A stretch of 64,000 nucleotides of DNA from Mycobacterium sp. E1747 (GCF_001667775.1 NZ_LZJI01000128.1:1-64000); one strand, 5' to 3'; shown: positions 46,242 to 56,760, numbered from the stretch's first letter. Program-made: numbers and translations. Notes: a model not told the origin generated them from the letters alone.

Positions 46242-47801
46242 CTAGCCGGCGTCCGCGTCAACCAAGCTGAGGTGCAGCGCGCGGCGCTCGGACTTGGATG
46301 ACTTATTCTCGCGCCCGTACGGTTCCAGCCGTCGGTTGTGCACCTTGACGTCTCCGCCCGTCGCGCAATGCCGGCGCTGCCAGTCGCTGATCGCTTGGTG
46401 CGCAGCGTGATCGAGGTAATTGGCCATCAGGTGGATGGTGACCGCGGTGCGCTCGGGGATGGTGGCGAGTACCCCGGTGAGGCGGGGCAGCGCCAAGAAC
46501 GTGCATGCCCCCTCGATGATCAGATGCCATTCATCGCCCACGGGCTTTGCTTCCACCCTGGCCCGAACCACCCGCCACCCCGTCACGATGACCGCGACGG
46601 CGAGTCCGATCAGCACACCGTGCAGCAGATTGAGAAATACGACGGACACTATGGTCACCAGATAAACGGCGATATCACCGTTGCGCAGCGCAGTCTCGAC
46701 GTGTGCGGGCTTCAGCAGCTCGATGCCGATGACGATGAGCAAGCCGGCGAGCGCCGCGGTCGGGATCTGTTCGACCAAACCCGCGAAAGGCACGGCGAAC
46801 ACCATGATCCAGACCCCGTGCATGATCGTCGATGCCCGAGTCTTGGCCCCCGCGTTGACATTGGCCGCGCTGCGCACGATGACCCCGGCGATGGGAAGCC
46901 CGCCGATCGCGCCCGAAGCCATGTTCGCCGCGCCCTGTCCGATCAGCTCACGGTTGAAGTCGGTCCGCGGCCCGGTGTGCATCCGATCGATCGCGACCGC
47001 CGTCAGCAAGCTTTGCACGCTGGTGATGAGAGTGACCGTGATCACCGCGATGACGACCGCCCCCCAGTTCCCTTCCGGGAGTTGGGGTAGCCGCAGCGCC
47101 TCCAGCACCGAGCCTTCCAACCTGATGCGGGATACGTTGAACGGCAATATGATTGAGATGATCGTGACCCCAACGATGGCGACCAAGGGACCAGGGATCT
47201 TGGCGACCCGGGCCGGCGCCCAGCGCCAGGCGATCAGGATGGCGATCACGAGCAGGCCCAGCACGAGCCCGGGCCGCTGTGCGCCGGCAACCTGGGCGGG
47301 CAACCCGACGACGTTTGTCCAGGCCGAGCTCTGCGACTCGCCGCCCAGCAGTACGTGCACCTGCTGCAAGGCGATGGTGATCCCGATACCGGCCAACATG
47401 GCGTGTACCACCACCGGTGAGATCGCCAATGCTGCCCGCGCAATCCGGCTGATACCTAGCACCACTTGCAGCGCTCCTGCAATGACAGTGATCAAACATG
47501 TTACGGCCCAGCCAAACTGGGATACCAGATCGGCAACGATCACCGTCAGCCCGGCCGCCGGTCCGCTGACCTGCAACGGTGACCCACCCAAGCATCCGGC
47601 GACGATTCCCCCGACGATCGCCGCGATCAGGCCGGCGAGTACCGGGGCGTCGGACGCGAGCGCGATTCCCAACGACAACGGAAGCGCCACCAGGAATACG
47701 ACCAGTGACGCTGGAAAATCGTACTGGATGACCGCGCGAAACCGGTCGCCGCGAGAGTCTGTCTCGACATCGTGGTCCCCCAGCTGCTCGACGGGTTGCA
47801 T
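46242..47801 (-). CDS. SulP-family anion transporter with STAS domain
   Basis: 519 residues from the ATG at 47801, preceded by GAGGGTCC. About twelve to fourteen hydrophobic segments start at PASLVVFLVALPLSLGIALA, with the motif LGGSPLQVSGPAAGLTVIVA. A cytoplasmic STAS-like region follows (ACTFLALPRLTGVLATIPER). SulP proteins move sulfate, bicarbonate or dicarboxylates; the N-terminal motif resembles the bicarbonate/sulfate subgroup. Convergent with the F420 enzyme gene. Confidence 0.9.
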   Translation of the reverse strand: MQPVEQLGDHDVETDSRGDRFRAVIQYDFPASLVVFLVALPLSLGIALASDAPVLAGLIAAIVGGIVAGCLGGSPLQVSGPAAGLTVIVADLVSQFGWAVTCLITVIAGALQVVLGISRIARAALAISPVVVHAMLAGIGITIALQQVHVLLGGESQSSAWTNVVGLPAQVAGAQRPGLVLGLLVIAILIAWRWAPARVAKIPGPLVAIVGVTIISIILPFNVSRIRLEGSVLEALRLPQLPEGNWGAVVIAVITVTLITSVQSLLTAVAIDRMHTGPRTDFNRELIGQGAANMASGAIGGLPIAGVIVRSAANVNAGAKTRASTIMHGVWIMVFAVPFAGLVEQIPTAALAGLLIVIGIELLKPAHVETALRNGDIAVYLVTIVSVVFLNLLHGVLIGLAVAVIVTGWRVVRARVEAKPVGDEWHLIIEGACTFLALPRLTGVLATIPERTAVTIHLMANYLDHAAHQAISDWQRRHCATGGDVKVHNRRLEPYGRENKSSKSERRALHLSLVDADAG

Positions 47802-48094
47802 GGACCCTCCCTGGGTTACGCATAAGGGGCACGTTCGGGCATCCGCCCTTAACGCGCCGAATTGTGCGGTGTAAAACACCGCAGCACAGGCGATCACGTT
47901 CGCCAGGAACATCGTTGTTCTGCTTATCGCCTGTTATGGCTTACGCGTTCCGAAGGTATGGGGCGCCCGAACAGGTCGCAACCGGGCGGGCCGGGCGCAT
48001 ATCGAATGCAAATCTTTTGCCGCGCATATTCGTCGGGCCCAAAAAATGGGCGGCACTGCGCGCCGCGCGCGAAATTGACTGGGCGGCAGCCCAT
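47802..48094. other. Intergenic region upstream of the SulP gene
   Basis: 293 bp between the SulP start and the end of the DUF385 gene, both on the minus strand. It must contain the SulP promoter. I see no gene, no strong hairpin and no repeat. Confidence 0.4.
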
Positions 48095-48517
48095 TTACTC
48101 CAGGATGAAGACCGGTATCTGCCGCGTGGTCTTCGTCTGGTATTCGGCATAGGGCGGATACGCCTGAACCGCCCGCTGCCACCATTCTTCGCGCTCAGCA
48201 CCCTCGAGTTCGCGCGCCCTCAGCGCGACGACCCCGTCGCCGTCCTGCAGCGTCACCTCGGGGTTGGCCCGCAGATTGAAGTACCACAACGGGTGCTCGG
48301 GTGCACCGCCCTTCGACGCGACGATGGCGTAACGGCCGTCGTTTTCGACGCGCATCAGCGGCACATACCGCTTCTTTCCGGATTTCGCTCCGGTCACGGT
48401 TAGCAGGACGACGGGCCGATCGAAGATCTCGACACCGTCGGTGGTGCCTTGCTTGAGGATTTGTTCGGTCTGCTCGCGCACCCAGTCCCGCGGGCTCAGT
48501 TCGATGTCGTCAGCCAT
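48095..48517 (-). CDS. DUF385 / Ddn-like F420-binding nitroreductase-family protein
   Basis: 140 residues from the ATG at 48517 (MADDIELSPRDWVREQ). The family core is VVLLTVTGAKSGKKRYVPLM near residue 45 and ASKGGAPEHPLWYFNLRANP near residue 75. Such proteins bind F420 and reduce quinones or nitroimidazoles, among others. A second family member is encoded at 2.9 kb; the two are clearly different paralogues. Confidence 0.9.
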   Translation of the reverse strand: MADDIELSPRDWVREQTEQILKQGTTDGVEIFDRPVVLLTVTGAKSGKKRYVPLMRVENDGRYAIVASKGGAPEHPLWYFNLRANPEVTLQDGDGVVALRARELEGAEREEWWQRAVQAYPPYAEYQTKTTRQIPVFILE

Positions 48518-48777
48518 ACCCGATCTCAACATGTCGTCGCGTTTTAGTCATCCCTCACCCTTCAGGGACCGCACAGTGGGCATATCGCTTAAAGCGATCT
48601 AACGAACGACAGCGGGGAGCCTGGCGGCGGCCCGCGCCGAAGCCGACACCTCTGGCCTCCAGCGTCGGAGCCACCGCAACGGCGGTACCCGATGACGAGC
48701 TCGCCTCGTTCGGCAAACACTTCGGCTACCTGACGGCCATTCTCGAATGAGCCCGCACACCCCGGGTATCAATCCCG

Positions 48778-49502
<725 letters not shown>

Positions 49503-49587
49503 CCGGCACGAACGGACGGCCACGTTTCGATGCCTGGCATTCGGGAGATCCTGACTGGAGCATCGCAGACAGTCAGAGGAGATCCAC

Positions 49588-49755
49588 GTGGACCAGCAGG
49601 TGAATTTCGACCCGCCAGCCGCTCCCGAGGACGCCCGACAGGCGACCGAGGAACAGCGCAAGTTGCAGGAGCAGCTGGAACACCAGCACGAGGACTCGGA
49701 CGCGCCGGGACTGCACCAGTCCCGGCGTGACCTCCCCGACGAGAGCTCGCGCTAG
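49588..49755 (+). CDS. Small acidic, Gln-rich protein (55 residues)
   Basis: GTG start at 49588 with AGAGGAG 7 bp upstream, ending TAG at 49755. The product opens MDQQVNFDPPAAPEDARQAT and holds a charged helix with EEQRKLQEQLEHQHED, then a basic/acidic tail (RRDLPDESSR). The strong ribosome site, 85 bp after the methyltransferase stop on the same strand, supports a real gene. The function is unknown. Confidence 0.6.
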   Translation: MDQQVNFDPPAAPEDARQATEEQRKLQEQLEHQHEDSDAPGLHQSRRDLPDESSR

Positions 49756-49880
49756 GCGGTATTCCGTATATAAAGGCCCGCATTGGACCCCTCGGTTGGT
49801 GACCGCCGCCCAAATCCCCGCCGACAAGGGCTACCTCAAGATCTGAGCCGGCCGAGCCGGCGCAGCAGGTCCACCCACGC

Positions 49881-50201
49881 TCACCGACTCAGCACGGACC
49901 TGAGATCGTCGAGACGGTCGAACAGGTGCCAGATGTATTTCGACGATCCGTTCTCGCGGTGCGGGTGCAGGTCGGCGAGTCCGGGGTCGTTGCAGTAGCT
50001 GTCGAAGGCGTCCCGAGATTCCCACTCCACCAAGATCAGCACCTGACGAGGCTCGATGTCGCCGACGATCGCCTGCTGGAAGCTGCCGAGCGCCACGACG
50101 CGACCACCATGCTTGGCCACCTCGGCGGGTGACCGTCGCGAGTATGCGCGGTACTCGTCGGCGTCAGCCACATCGAAGAGATTCAAGGCATAAATGGTCA
50201 T
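49881..50201 (-). CDS. DUF1330-family protein
   Basis: 106 residues from the ATG at 50201 (MTIYALNLFDVADADEYRAY); ATGs 6 and 12 bp earlier are alternatives. It has the ferredoxin-like alpha/beta pattern with VLILVEWESRDAFDSYCNDP, typical of DUF1330/Dabb-like proteins. Members are small dimeric proteins of unknown role, often near oxidoreductases. Divergent from the MaoC gene. Confidence 0.85.
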   Translation of the reverse strand: MTIYALNLFDVADADEYRAYSRRSPAEVAKHGGRVVALGSFQQAIVGDIEPRQVLILVEWESRDAFDSYCNDPGLADLHPHRENGSSKYIWHLFDRLDDLRSVLSR

Positions 50202-50361
50202 GGCCATCGACATTACGTGGGCAGATGCGCACCGGCGGCCCGGCGCCCGCTACCCATTCGCAGCGGCTCGCCGACGCCCGCGTCGATGGTCGCGGGCGTC
50301 TGGGCGCTAGGGTGCCTTGGTCGGCCGCACCGAACCGGTCGATAGAAAAGTTGAGCAATTC

Positions 50362-51393
50362 ATGACCGCACCAGCCGAAACGCCAACGCTCGAATCGCGG
50401 GTGGGCCACTACTACCAGGTCGACGAACCGTACCGGGTGTCCGGGGAGAAGGTGCGGGAGTATGCCCGAGCCGTACAGGACTACCACTCCGCGCACTGGG
50501 ACATCGCTGCCGCCGCAGAGCTGGGCTATTCGGGGTTGGTGGCGCCGCTGACGTTCACGTCGATCCCCGGCATGGTTGCCAATCGCCACCTGTTCGAATC
50601 GGTCGTCGTCGGTTATGACATGTACCTGCAGACCGAAGAAGTCTTCGAGCAGCACCGGCCGATCGTGGCGGGCGACGAATTGCACACCGATGTCGAACTC
50701 TCATCCGTCCGCCGGGTCGCGGGACGTGACCTGATCACCGTGACCAACACGTTCACCGACTCCGCCGGCGAGCGGGTGCACACCATGCACACCACCGTCG
50801 TCGGCGTCACCGCGGACGATGTCGATCCGGCGATGCTGGTGGCCGCGAAGAACGTGGTGATGCACGACGTGAACCTCGCCGGAATCGACACCTCCGAAGC
50901 GGCCTACCGGAAGGCTGTACGCCCGGCGAGCAACGTTCGAATCGCCCGAGGCGGCGCGGAGCGCATCCCGGGCACTCCGTGCTTCGATGACCTCAAAGTC
51001 GGCGACGAGCTACCGGTGCACCACGCCCGGTTGTCACGCGGCGACCTGGTGAACTATTCGGGCGTCGCCGGCGATGCCAACCCGCTGCACTGGGACGAGA
51101 ACGTGGCCAAGCTGGCAGGCCAACCCGACGTGATAGCCCACGGAATGCTCACCATGGGTTTGGGCGCCGCCTTCATCTCCGCGTGGTCGGGCGACCCCGG
51201 CGCGGTGAGCCGCTACGCGGTGCGGCTGGCCCAACCCGCGATCGTGTCGGCCACCGACGGTGCAGACATCGAATACAGCGGCCGGATCAAGTCGCTGGAC
51301 CCGGTCACCCGCGCCGGTGTGGTCATCGTGGTCGCAAAGTCCGGTGGTAGGAAGATCTTCGGGCTGGCGACGGCGGACATCCGCTTCCGCTGA
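50362..51393 (+). CDS. Fused MaoC-type (3R)-hydroxyacyl dehydratase (HadA-HadB-like)
   Basis: 343 residues from the ATG at 50362. Two hotdog domains: the N-terminal FAS1_DH/HadA-like domain (VREYARAVQDYHSAHWDIAA) and a C-terminal MaoC domain with the catalytic hydratase motif YSGVAGDANPLHWDENVA (Asp and His). In M. tuberculosis HadA and HadB are separate FAS-II dehydratase subunits; here both folds are joined in one chain. A role in lipid or polyketide dehydration is likely. Confidence 0.9.
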   Translation: MTAPAETPTLESRVGHYYQVDEPYRVSGEKVREYARAVQDYHSAHWDIAAAAELGYSGLVAPLTFTSIPGMVANRHLFESVVVGYDMYLQTEEVFEQHRPIVAGDELHTDVELSSVRRVAGRDLITVTNTFTDSAGERVHTMHTTVVGVTADDVDPAMLVAAKNVVMHDVNLAGIDTSEAAYRKAVRPASNVRIARGGAERIPGTPCFDDLKVGDELPVHHARLSRGDLVNYSGVAGDANPLHWDENVAKLAGQPDVIAHGMLTMGLGAAFISAWSGDPGAVSRYAVRLAQPAIVSATDGADIEYSGRIKSLDPVTRAGVVIVVAKSGGRKIFGLATADIRFR

Positions 51394-51413
51394 ATGCCGG
51401 CGGCTACGAGCCG

Positions 51414-52271
51414 CTACCCGAGACTGACGAGTTGCTCGACCGAGTCCCTAGGCAGCTCGCCGTCGACGACCGCGGTGACGGTCATGTTCTGCACGGTAAT
51501 GGCGCCCCCGTGGTTGTCGAGAAATGCGGTGTCGGCGGCATCGCGGCCCGTGGCGATCCGCACCATCGACTGTCGAGGCGCCAGGCAGGTCGCGTCCACG
51601 ACGCGCCACACACCGTCGATCAATGCCTCGGCCACGGCGTGAAAATCCATCGGATGGCACCCGGGCGCGTACACCGCGACCAGTCGCGCCGGGACGTTGA
51701 CCGCGCGCAACAGCGCGATCACCAGGTGGGCGTAGTCACGGCACACACCAGCGCCCGCGAGCAGTGTGTCGGTGGCCCCGTCAATCGGATCGCTGGATCC
51801 CGGGACGTAGCTGAGCCGGGTGCCGACCCACGACGAGACTTTCTCCAGCAACGTCGCCGACGTGGCGTACTCCTCGAATTCTGTTGCGGCGAAACCGAAG
51901 AACTTGTCAGCTTCGGCGTATCTACTCGGGCGCAGATACGTGATGGCGTCGATGTCGGTCACCGGCGCGGGGTGCGCCTGTCCGGTGACCGTTGCCGAGT
52001 ACGACACCGTGACCGTTCCTTTGTCGGCCGCCACGACATGGATGCGCGACTGATGCGGACCGATGATCTCTCGCGGTTCCAGCGCCTTTCCGTCTCGCTT
52101 GATACGGAGGGACTCGCTCACATCGATGCCCGGCTGCCGGCTGACCGCGACCTGGAAGTCCAGCACCGCCGGTTCGGTGACCTCCACTTCGATTTCTACG
52201 CCGACGCTGCGGCTGGTGTCGGTCGTCCCGCTGCTCTCGGTTGTGGCGCTGCGGTGTCTCCATGCGGGCAT
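51414..52271 (-). CDS. Transglutaminase-like domain protein
   Basis: 285 residues. The N-terminal beta-rich domain of about 110 residues precedes the transglutaminase core. The triad is visible: Cys in LLAGAGVCRDYAHLVIALLR, His in PMDFHAVAEALIDG and Asp in WRVVDATCLAP. Actinobacterial members are often cytoplasmic proteases or amidases rather than cross-linkers. It ends 20 bp from the MaoC stop, convergent. Confidence 0.9.
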   Translation of the reverse strand: MPAWRHRSATTESSGTTDTSRSVGVEIEVEVTEPAVLDFQVAVSRQPGIDVSESLRIKRDGKALEPREIIGPHQSRIHVVAADKGTVTVSYSATVTGQAHPAPVTDIDAITYLRPSRYAEADKFFGFAATEFEEYATSATLLEKVSSWVGTRLSYVPGSSDPIDGATDTLLAGAGVCRDYAHLVIALLRAVNVPARLVAVYAPGCHPMDFHAVAEALIDGVWRVVDATCLAPRQSMVRIATGRDAADTAFLDNHGGAITVQNMTVTAVVDGELPRDSVEQLVSLG

Positions 52272-52384
52272 AACTCAAGCCTTCTCGTCGAAGCCGGTCG
52301 AATGCCGCTCGCTGCTTGGCAGGGCTTTCGTGTACGCACGTTCTTACCGCACGAACGCTTCTGGCGCTCGACAGAACGCCTCGA

Positions 52385-53383
52385 CTACTGCCCCGCGCGG
52401 TGTGCGAGATCGATGGCGTACTGGCTGACGAAGGTGCCGGCAGGCGGATCGCCCTTGTCGCATGTTCCGTCGGATTCGCCGGGGCGTTTGATCCACAGGT
52501 AAGCGTCGGCGTGCGCGCCGGCGGTCGCGGTGGTCGGCGGGGTGCCCAGCGCGCGGCCGCCCGGGTTGCACCAGTTGAGCCCTGAGTCGGGGGCCGGTCC
52601 GGCCCCGTTGCGCGAAGTGTCGACCACGTAGTGCGAACCATTCGTGAGGCTCGAAATGGCCTCCCCATAACCGATTTCGTCCTCGGTAGTGAAGAAGTTG
52701 GCCGTGTTGACGCTGAAACCACGCGCGTGTCCCACCCCGGCTTGGTTGAGCCGGCCCGCCATGTCCTCCGCGCTATGCCAGCGCAAGTGCCCCGCGTCGA
52801 CGTAGACGGCCGCGGCCGGGTCACGGGTCAGCGTGTCGACGGCGTACCGGACCAGGTCGTAGCGCTCCTGGCGCTGATCCCCTGACAAGCAGTCGGCCAT
52901 GGCAAGCGCGTCGGGCTCGACGATGATCGCCACCCGCGAGGCGCCGACGCCAGCTGCGATGCCATCGATCCAGCCCCGGTAGTCTGCGCCGGACCCCATG
53001 CCGCCCGCGGCGAAGCTGCCACAGTCGCGGTGCGGGATCCCGTAAATCGTCAGCACCGGGATGGCGCCCGCAGCGTTCGCGTCACCGACGTACTTCCCGA
53101 CCGTTGCCGCCGAACCGCCCGGGACAATCCAGTAGGCCTGCGGCGTGTTGGCGATCGCTGTCAACTCGGCACTCGGCGGATCGGCGCTCTGGGCGGCCCG
53201 CATGGCCGCCGAATTGGGATTGACGTAGAACGGCGCGCCGGCCAGCGGGTTGCCATCGCTGGCCAATCGGACCGCCGGGGCGGTGCGATGCAAGGGGACG
53301 GCGGACATACCCAGCCAGGCAACGGCCGCGACAGCCAGGAAGAAAATGGTCCACCGCGCGAGGGCATGAGCAGCTGAGGACAT
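52385..53383 (-). CDS. Glycoside hydrolase family 6 cellulase, secreted (CelA1-like)
   Basis: 332 residues from the ATG at 53383 (GTG precedes). An N-terminal hydrophobic signal or anchor (WTIFFLAVAAVAWLGMSAVP) is followed by the GH6 domain: YWIVPGG, YGIPHRDCGSFAAGG with its conserved Asp, and the catalytic Asp in VAIIVEPDALAMADC. The later loop AYLWIKRPGESDGTCDKG is also typical. It resembles CelA1 (Rv0062). It hydrolyses beta-1,4-glucan; in mycobacteria cellulases act on biofilm cellulose. Confidence 0.92.
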   Translation of the reverse strand: MSSAAHALARWTIFFLAVAAVAWLGMSAVPLHRTAPAVRLASDGNPLAGAPFYVNPNSAAMRAAQSADPPSAELTAIANTPQAYWIVPGGSAATVGKYVGDANAAGAIPVLTIYGIPHRDCGSFAAGGMGSGADYRGWIDGIAAGVGASRVAIIVEPDALAMADCLSGDQRQERYDLVRYAVDTLTRDPAAAVYVDAGHLRWHSAEDMAGRLNQAGVGHARGFSVNTANFFTTEDEIGYGEAISSLTNGSHYVVDTSRNGAGPAPDSGLNWCNPGGRALGTPPTTATAGAHADAYLWIKRPGESDGTCDKGDPPAGTFVSQYAIDLAHRAGQ

Positions 53384-53589
53384 CACGTCAGGAAAACTAG
53401 TGCTTCAGCGCTTTGAGTGCGAATCCATGTCGGGGCAGGCAGACGCGGTCACCAGTGAAGCTGGCTATCCCCGAAGCGAGAGCGCAGGTCAGCGAATTCG
53501 GTGCGCTCGTACACCTGGATATTTCCGATGCCCCCACATGGCGGTTCGCACCATAACGCGGCTCTGCGGGTGTTCGCGCTAACGGTTGA

Positions 53590-53883
53590 TCACGGCGGCG
53601 GTGGCGCAGGAGGGGGCGGCGGCGCGGGCGGGTTATCCCAACTCCCCGGCGTGCCTGCGGGCACCTGCATCCCAAGCCAGTTGCACGGCGTCATGGTTCG
53701 CCATGCGATCAGGGCGCACTGCTGTTCTGGGGTCAATGGACTGGGTCCCGCGCACGGCGGCGTCCCCGGCGTCCCGCAGATCGGATCGGCAGACACAGTC
53801 GGTAAGCCGGTGAAGCTGCCGATGGCCGTCAGCAACGCGAGGGCCGCAACGAATGCACTGATTAAACGCTGAAGATGTCCCAT
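53590..53883 (-). CDS. Small secreted proline-rich protein
   Basis: 97 residues from the ATG at 53883. A signal peptide (ISAFVAALALLTAIGSF then ending VSADP) gives a mature protein of about 65 residues. Four cysteines lie in ICGTPGTPPCAGP and QQCALIAWRTMTPCNWLGM, and the tail is Pro-rich. This matches a family of small exported mycobacterial proteins of unknown function. Confidence 0.75.
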   Translation of the reverse strand: MGHLQRLISAFVAALALLTAIGSFTGLPTVSADPICGTPGTPPCAGPSPLTPEQQCALIAWRTMTPCNWLGMQVPAGTPGSWDNPPAPPPPPAPPPP

Positions 53884-54054
53884 GACTAACTCGAATCCAT
53901 TCACCGATGCGCAGAGCGTAACGCCACCACCTAAGGCTCGGCAGCCGTTTGACCCCCGACAAAACGACGCGGCCTCGGATATCCCGCGGGACGAGCACCG
54001 GTGTCTAAATCTCTCTGGTGTTGACCAGGTTTGCAGTCAGCCATGCGCAGCAGG

Positions 54055-55365
54055 TCAGATGCGCACGTTGGAACCTTCAAGGGCGGCCGTGCCGTCGTGG
54101 GCGAATGCTGCCCACCAGGCACGTGTGCGTTGAGCTAGCGCGCTGTCGAAGTGACCACCTGAGGTACCCAGCATTGGCGCGTCGGCCCACAGTTGCGGAG
54201 TAGCGAACAGCAGCGGCAGGTCCATACAGTGGCACGGCCCGAAGGGCGCTCCCGGTGGCGCCCAGTCCACCCGGAACGTTACCGCGGCCCCGCCGTGAGC
54301 CCTCCACATTCTGGCCAACTGCCGTGCAGGCTTTGCGAATATCCGCTGCGTCAAGGCAACGGTCAACAGATCGAACGTGGCTTTACCTGGCGGTCCTAGC
54401 CGTCGGATTTTCTGTGCTTGCGGGTTCATCGCTACGAAAGGTGCTGCGTCCCTTCGCGTGTAGCCGATGAGTATGTCGATTTCGGGTGCACGTCGCGCAA
54501 GGATGCGATGTTCGTCATGCTGGTGCGGCATCGGGTAGACGCCTGCGATGGGTGCGAAGGGAAAACTCCCGCGCGGTCCGAATCGCTGTGCTGCGGTAGC
54601 CGCGGCCGCTTGGGCCGCCAAGAGCTGTTCGGCGCTAGCGTCACCGGGGGCCACCGAACCTAGTGAGACGGTGGCCGCCCGTCGGATTGCCGCTGTCATC
54701 TCCGATCTTCCGCCACGCAAACCCAAAGGGGCGCTTTGCAAAATAGCGCGCTGGAACAGGCCGGCGGCCTCATCGGAAAGGATGAGTGAGAACACGGAGT
54801 CGGCACCAGAAGACTGCCCAAAAATGGTCATCCGTTGCGGGTCACCACCGAAGGGCGCGATGTTGCGGTGAACCCACTGCAGCGCCAGGATCTGATCCCG
54901 CAGACCGAGGTTGAGTTCGCCGTCGGGGACAGGGTTGAGGTAGCCGAAGATGCCAAGTCGGTAGCTCACTGCGACGACAACAACGCGCCCCTCGCGGGCT
55001 AGCGCGCTGGGATCGTATTTCGGAGCCTCTCCGCTTCCCGACATGTAGGCCCCGCCGTGAAACCACACCATGACCGGGAGTCGTTGGCCATCGCGCGGGG
55101 CGGTAATCGTCAGCACCAGACACTGCTCGCTGCTGGTGAGACCCTCGGTGATCGGTCCGGTGACCGACTCCAGTCGCGATGGCAGCTGAGGACAAATGGG
55201 TCCGCGTTCGGTGGCGTCGCGAAGTTCGGTGTGCGGTGAAACGGGTGCTGCTACGGCGAATCGCTCGGCGCTCCCGTAGACAACACCGCGTGCCCTCAGA
55301 ACGGCCCCGGCGTCCTCGATCAGTAGCGGTCCACTGACCAAGTCAAGCTGCCTGCGCACCGCCAC
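54055..55365 (-). CDS. Type-B carboxylesterase
   Basis: 436 residues from the GTG at 55365, chosen because homology begins near VAVRRQLDLVSGP; the frame is open up to 55473 and other GTG starts exist. The nucleophile elbow GQSSGADSVFSLILSDEAAG, the oxyanion region PVMVWFHGGAYMSGSG and the His region GPCHCMDLPLLF are visible. An acidic triad residue is expected in the ILIGYTRRDAAPFV area. The enzyme hydrolyses esters; the natural substrate is unknown. No signal peptide is seen with this start. Confidence 0.85.
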   Translation of the reverse strand: MAVRRQLDLVSGPLLIEDAGAVLRARGVVYGSAERFAVAAPVSPHTELRDATERGPICPQLPSRLESVTGPITEGLTSSEQCLVLTITAPRDGQRLPVMVWFHGGAYMSGSGEAPKYDPSALAREGRVVVVAVSYRLGIFGYLNPVPDGELNLGLRDQILALQWVHRNIAPFGGDPQRMTIFGQSSGADSVFSLILSDEAAGLFQRAILQSAPLGLRGGRSEMTAAIRRAATVSLGSVAPGDASAEQLLAAQAAAATAAQRFGPRGSFPFAPIAGVYPMPHQHDEHRILARRAPEIDILIGYTRRDAAPFVAMNPQAQKIRRLGPPGKATFDLLTVALTQRIFAKPARQLARMWRAHGGAAVTFRVDWAPPGAPFGPCHCMDLPLLFATPQLWADAPMLGTSGGHFDSALAQRTRAWWAAFAHDGTAALEGSNVRI

Positions 55366-55533
55366 GCACTCACGGTATCGCGCAGTCACTGACACCCATG
55401 CCAGAGCGCCGGACAACCCCTGTGCGCCGCTGCGGTATCCGTAGGCATTCTTCGCGCCGCAGTAGGCACCCACGGGCGAATCGGCGGCCGATGGTGGGCT
55501 CGTCGAAGGTGCTGGCGGAACGTTTGCCGCTGC

Positions 55534-56760
55534 TCACTGCGGAGCGCCGGGCGCCGGCAAGGTAACCGGGGGCGGCCGCGGTGGAGACAGCGGATCCTGA
55601 CTTCCGATGCAAATGAGCGTGCATCCAGGCTGTTGCGTCTGCGCCGGTACCTGCTTGTCGGGCACCGTCCATGGGGACGTCGGCGGCTGACCAAGGACCT
55701 GAGTTGGGACGAATTCAACCAGCGGTATCCGCGCCAGCGGATCGTCGGCGGGCAGCCCACTGATATTCATCGGGAGTCCGGGGCCTAACCCCTCAGGATG
55801 CTGGTCGTGTGCATCCCCGAGCGGTGGCGGCGGCCCGCTGATCGGCGGCAGTTCGACCGGGACAACGCCGGTCGCATAAGCCGCCGCCCAACCCAGCACA
55901 TTCTGGGCATATGGCATCGAGTTGTTGTAGCGCAGAATCGCCGCCATCACCTGCCTCGGATCGCGAAGGTCGAGGCCGCCTGCGCACAAGTACCGCGCAG
56001 CCGCGAGCGTGGCGTCGAATAGGTTTTGCGGATCCGCTGTGTGATTGCCCTCGCCGTCCGAGGCGTACCGCGCCCAGGTGCCGGGCAAGAACTGCATCGG
56101 ACCCATCGCGCGGACGTAGGTAGAGCGGCCGCCGACGCTACTCTGCAGGATCACCTCGTTTCCGGGCAGCGTGCCATCAAGTGCGGGTCCGTAAATGGGA
56201 ACGACCGCGGTACCGCGTGCGTCAACGGCGCCGCCGCCCGCGTGGCCCGACTCGATGCGCCCAATGCCGGCCAGCAAGTTCCAGCTAAGGCCACAGCCGG
56301 GGGACTCGACCGCCATCCGTTCTTCCGCAATACGGTAGGCCGACAGTGCGATCGCCGGAATACCCAGTGCACCACCCGAATTTACCAACGGACTCGCTGA
56401 CGGAGCCGCGAAGGCTGGCGCGGCAAGATGAAAGCTGTTCGGAGGATGGGCGAGCGGGACCACGGCGGGGCCCCGGCGCGTATCCTCGGCGGCGCTAACG
56501 TGCGCCGCCGGAGAAATCACCGTGCCACGCAAAGCCGTATTGGGCGTGGGGATTTGCGGAGCCGCAGCACCAACGGCACCAGCAAGTACCACGGGGGTTA
56601 CCGTTGCAACGGTCAACGCCGGCGTTCGCGCCACGCGAAGAACGCGCTGGCTCACCGACCCGAGACCAAGACGGTACAGCGGCCGAACGGCCAAGCTCAT
56701 ACGCGATCTGTACGCCAGGTCGGGTTTCTTGGTGTGGTGAATCAGACGGTGACGTGCCAT
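55534..56760 (-). CDS. Secreted lytic transglycosylase (Rv1230c-like)
   Basis: 408 residues from the ATG at 56760, preceded by AGGAGG. An N-terminal basic region and a hydrophobic segment (ALTVATVTPVVLAGAVGAAA) act as export signal or anchor. The transglycosylase domain starts near residue 165 with CGLSWNLLAGIGRIESGHAG, where the Glu is catalytic, then GPMQFLPGTWARYASDGEGN and ILRYNNSMPYAQNVLGWAAA. A Pro-rich tail follows. It cleaves peptidoglycan glycan strands. Confidence 0.88.
   Translation of the reverse strand: MARHRLIHHTKKPDLAYRSRMSLAVRPLYRLGLGSVSQRVLRVARTPALTVATVTPVVLAGAVGAAAPQIPTPNTALRGTVISPAAHVSAAEDTRRGPAVVPLAHPPNSFHLAAPAFAAPSASPLVNSGGALGIPAIALSAYRIAEERMAVESPGCGLSWNLLAGIGRIESGHAGGGAVDARGTAVVPIYGPALDGTLPGNEVILQSSVGGRSTYVRAMGPMQFLPGTWARYASDGEGNHTADPQNLFDATLAAARYLCAGGLDLRDPRQVMAAILRYNNSMPYAQNVLGWAAAYATGVVPVELPPISGPPPPLGDAHDQHPEGLGPGLPMNISGLPADDPLARIPLVEFVPTQVLGQPPTSPWTVPDKQVPAQTQQPGCTLICIGSQDPLSPPRPPPVTLPAPGAPQ

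Noticed and set aside
51432..52502. 356-codon plus-strand frame
   Set aside because: Antisense to the transglutaminase-like gene, which has the Cys-His-Asp triad.
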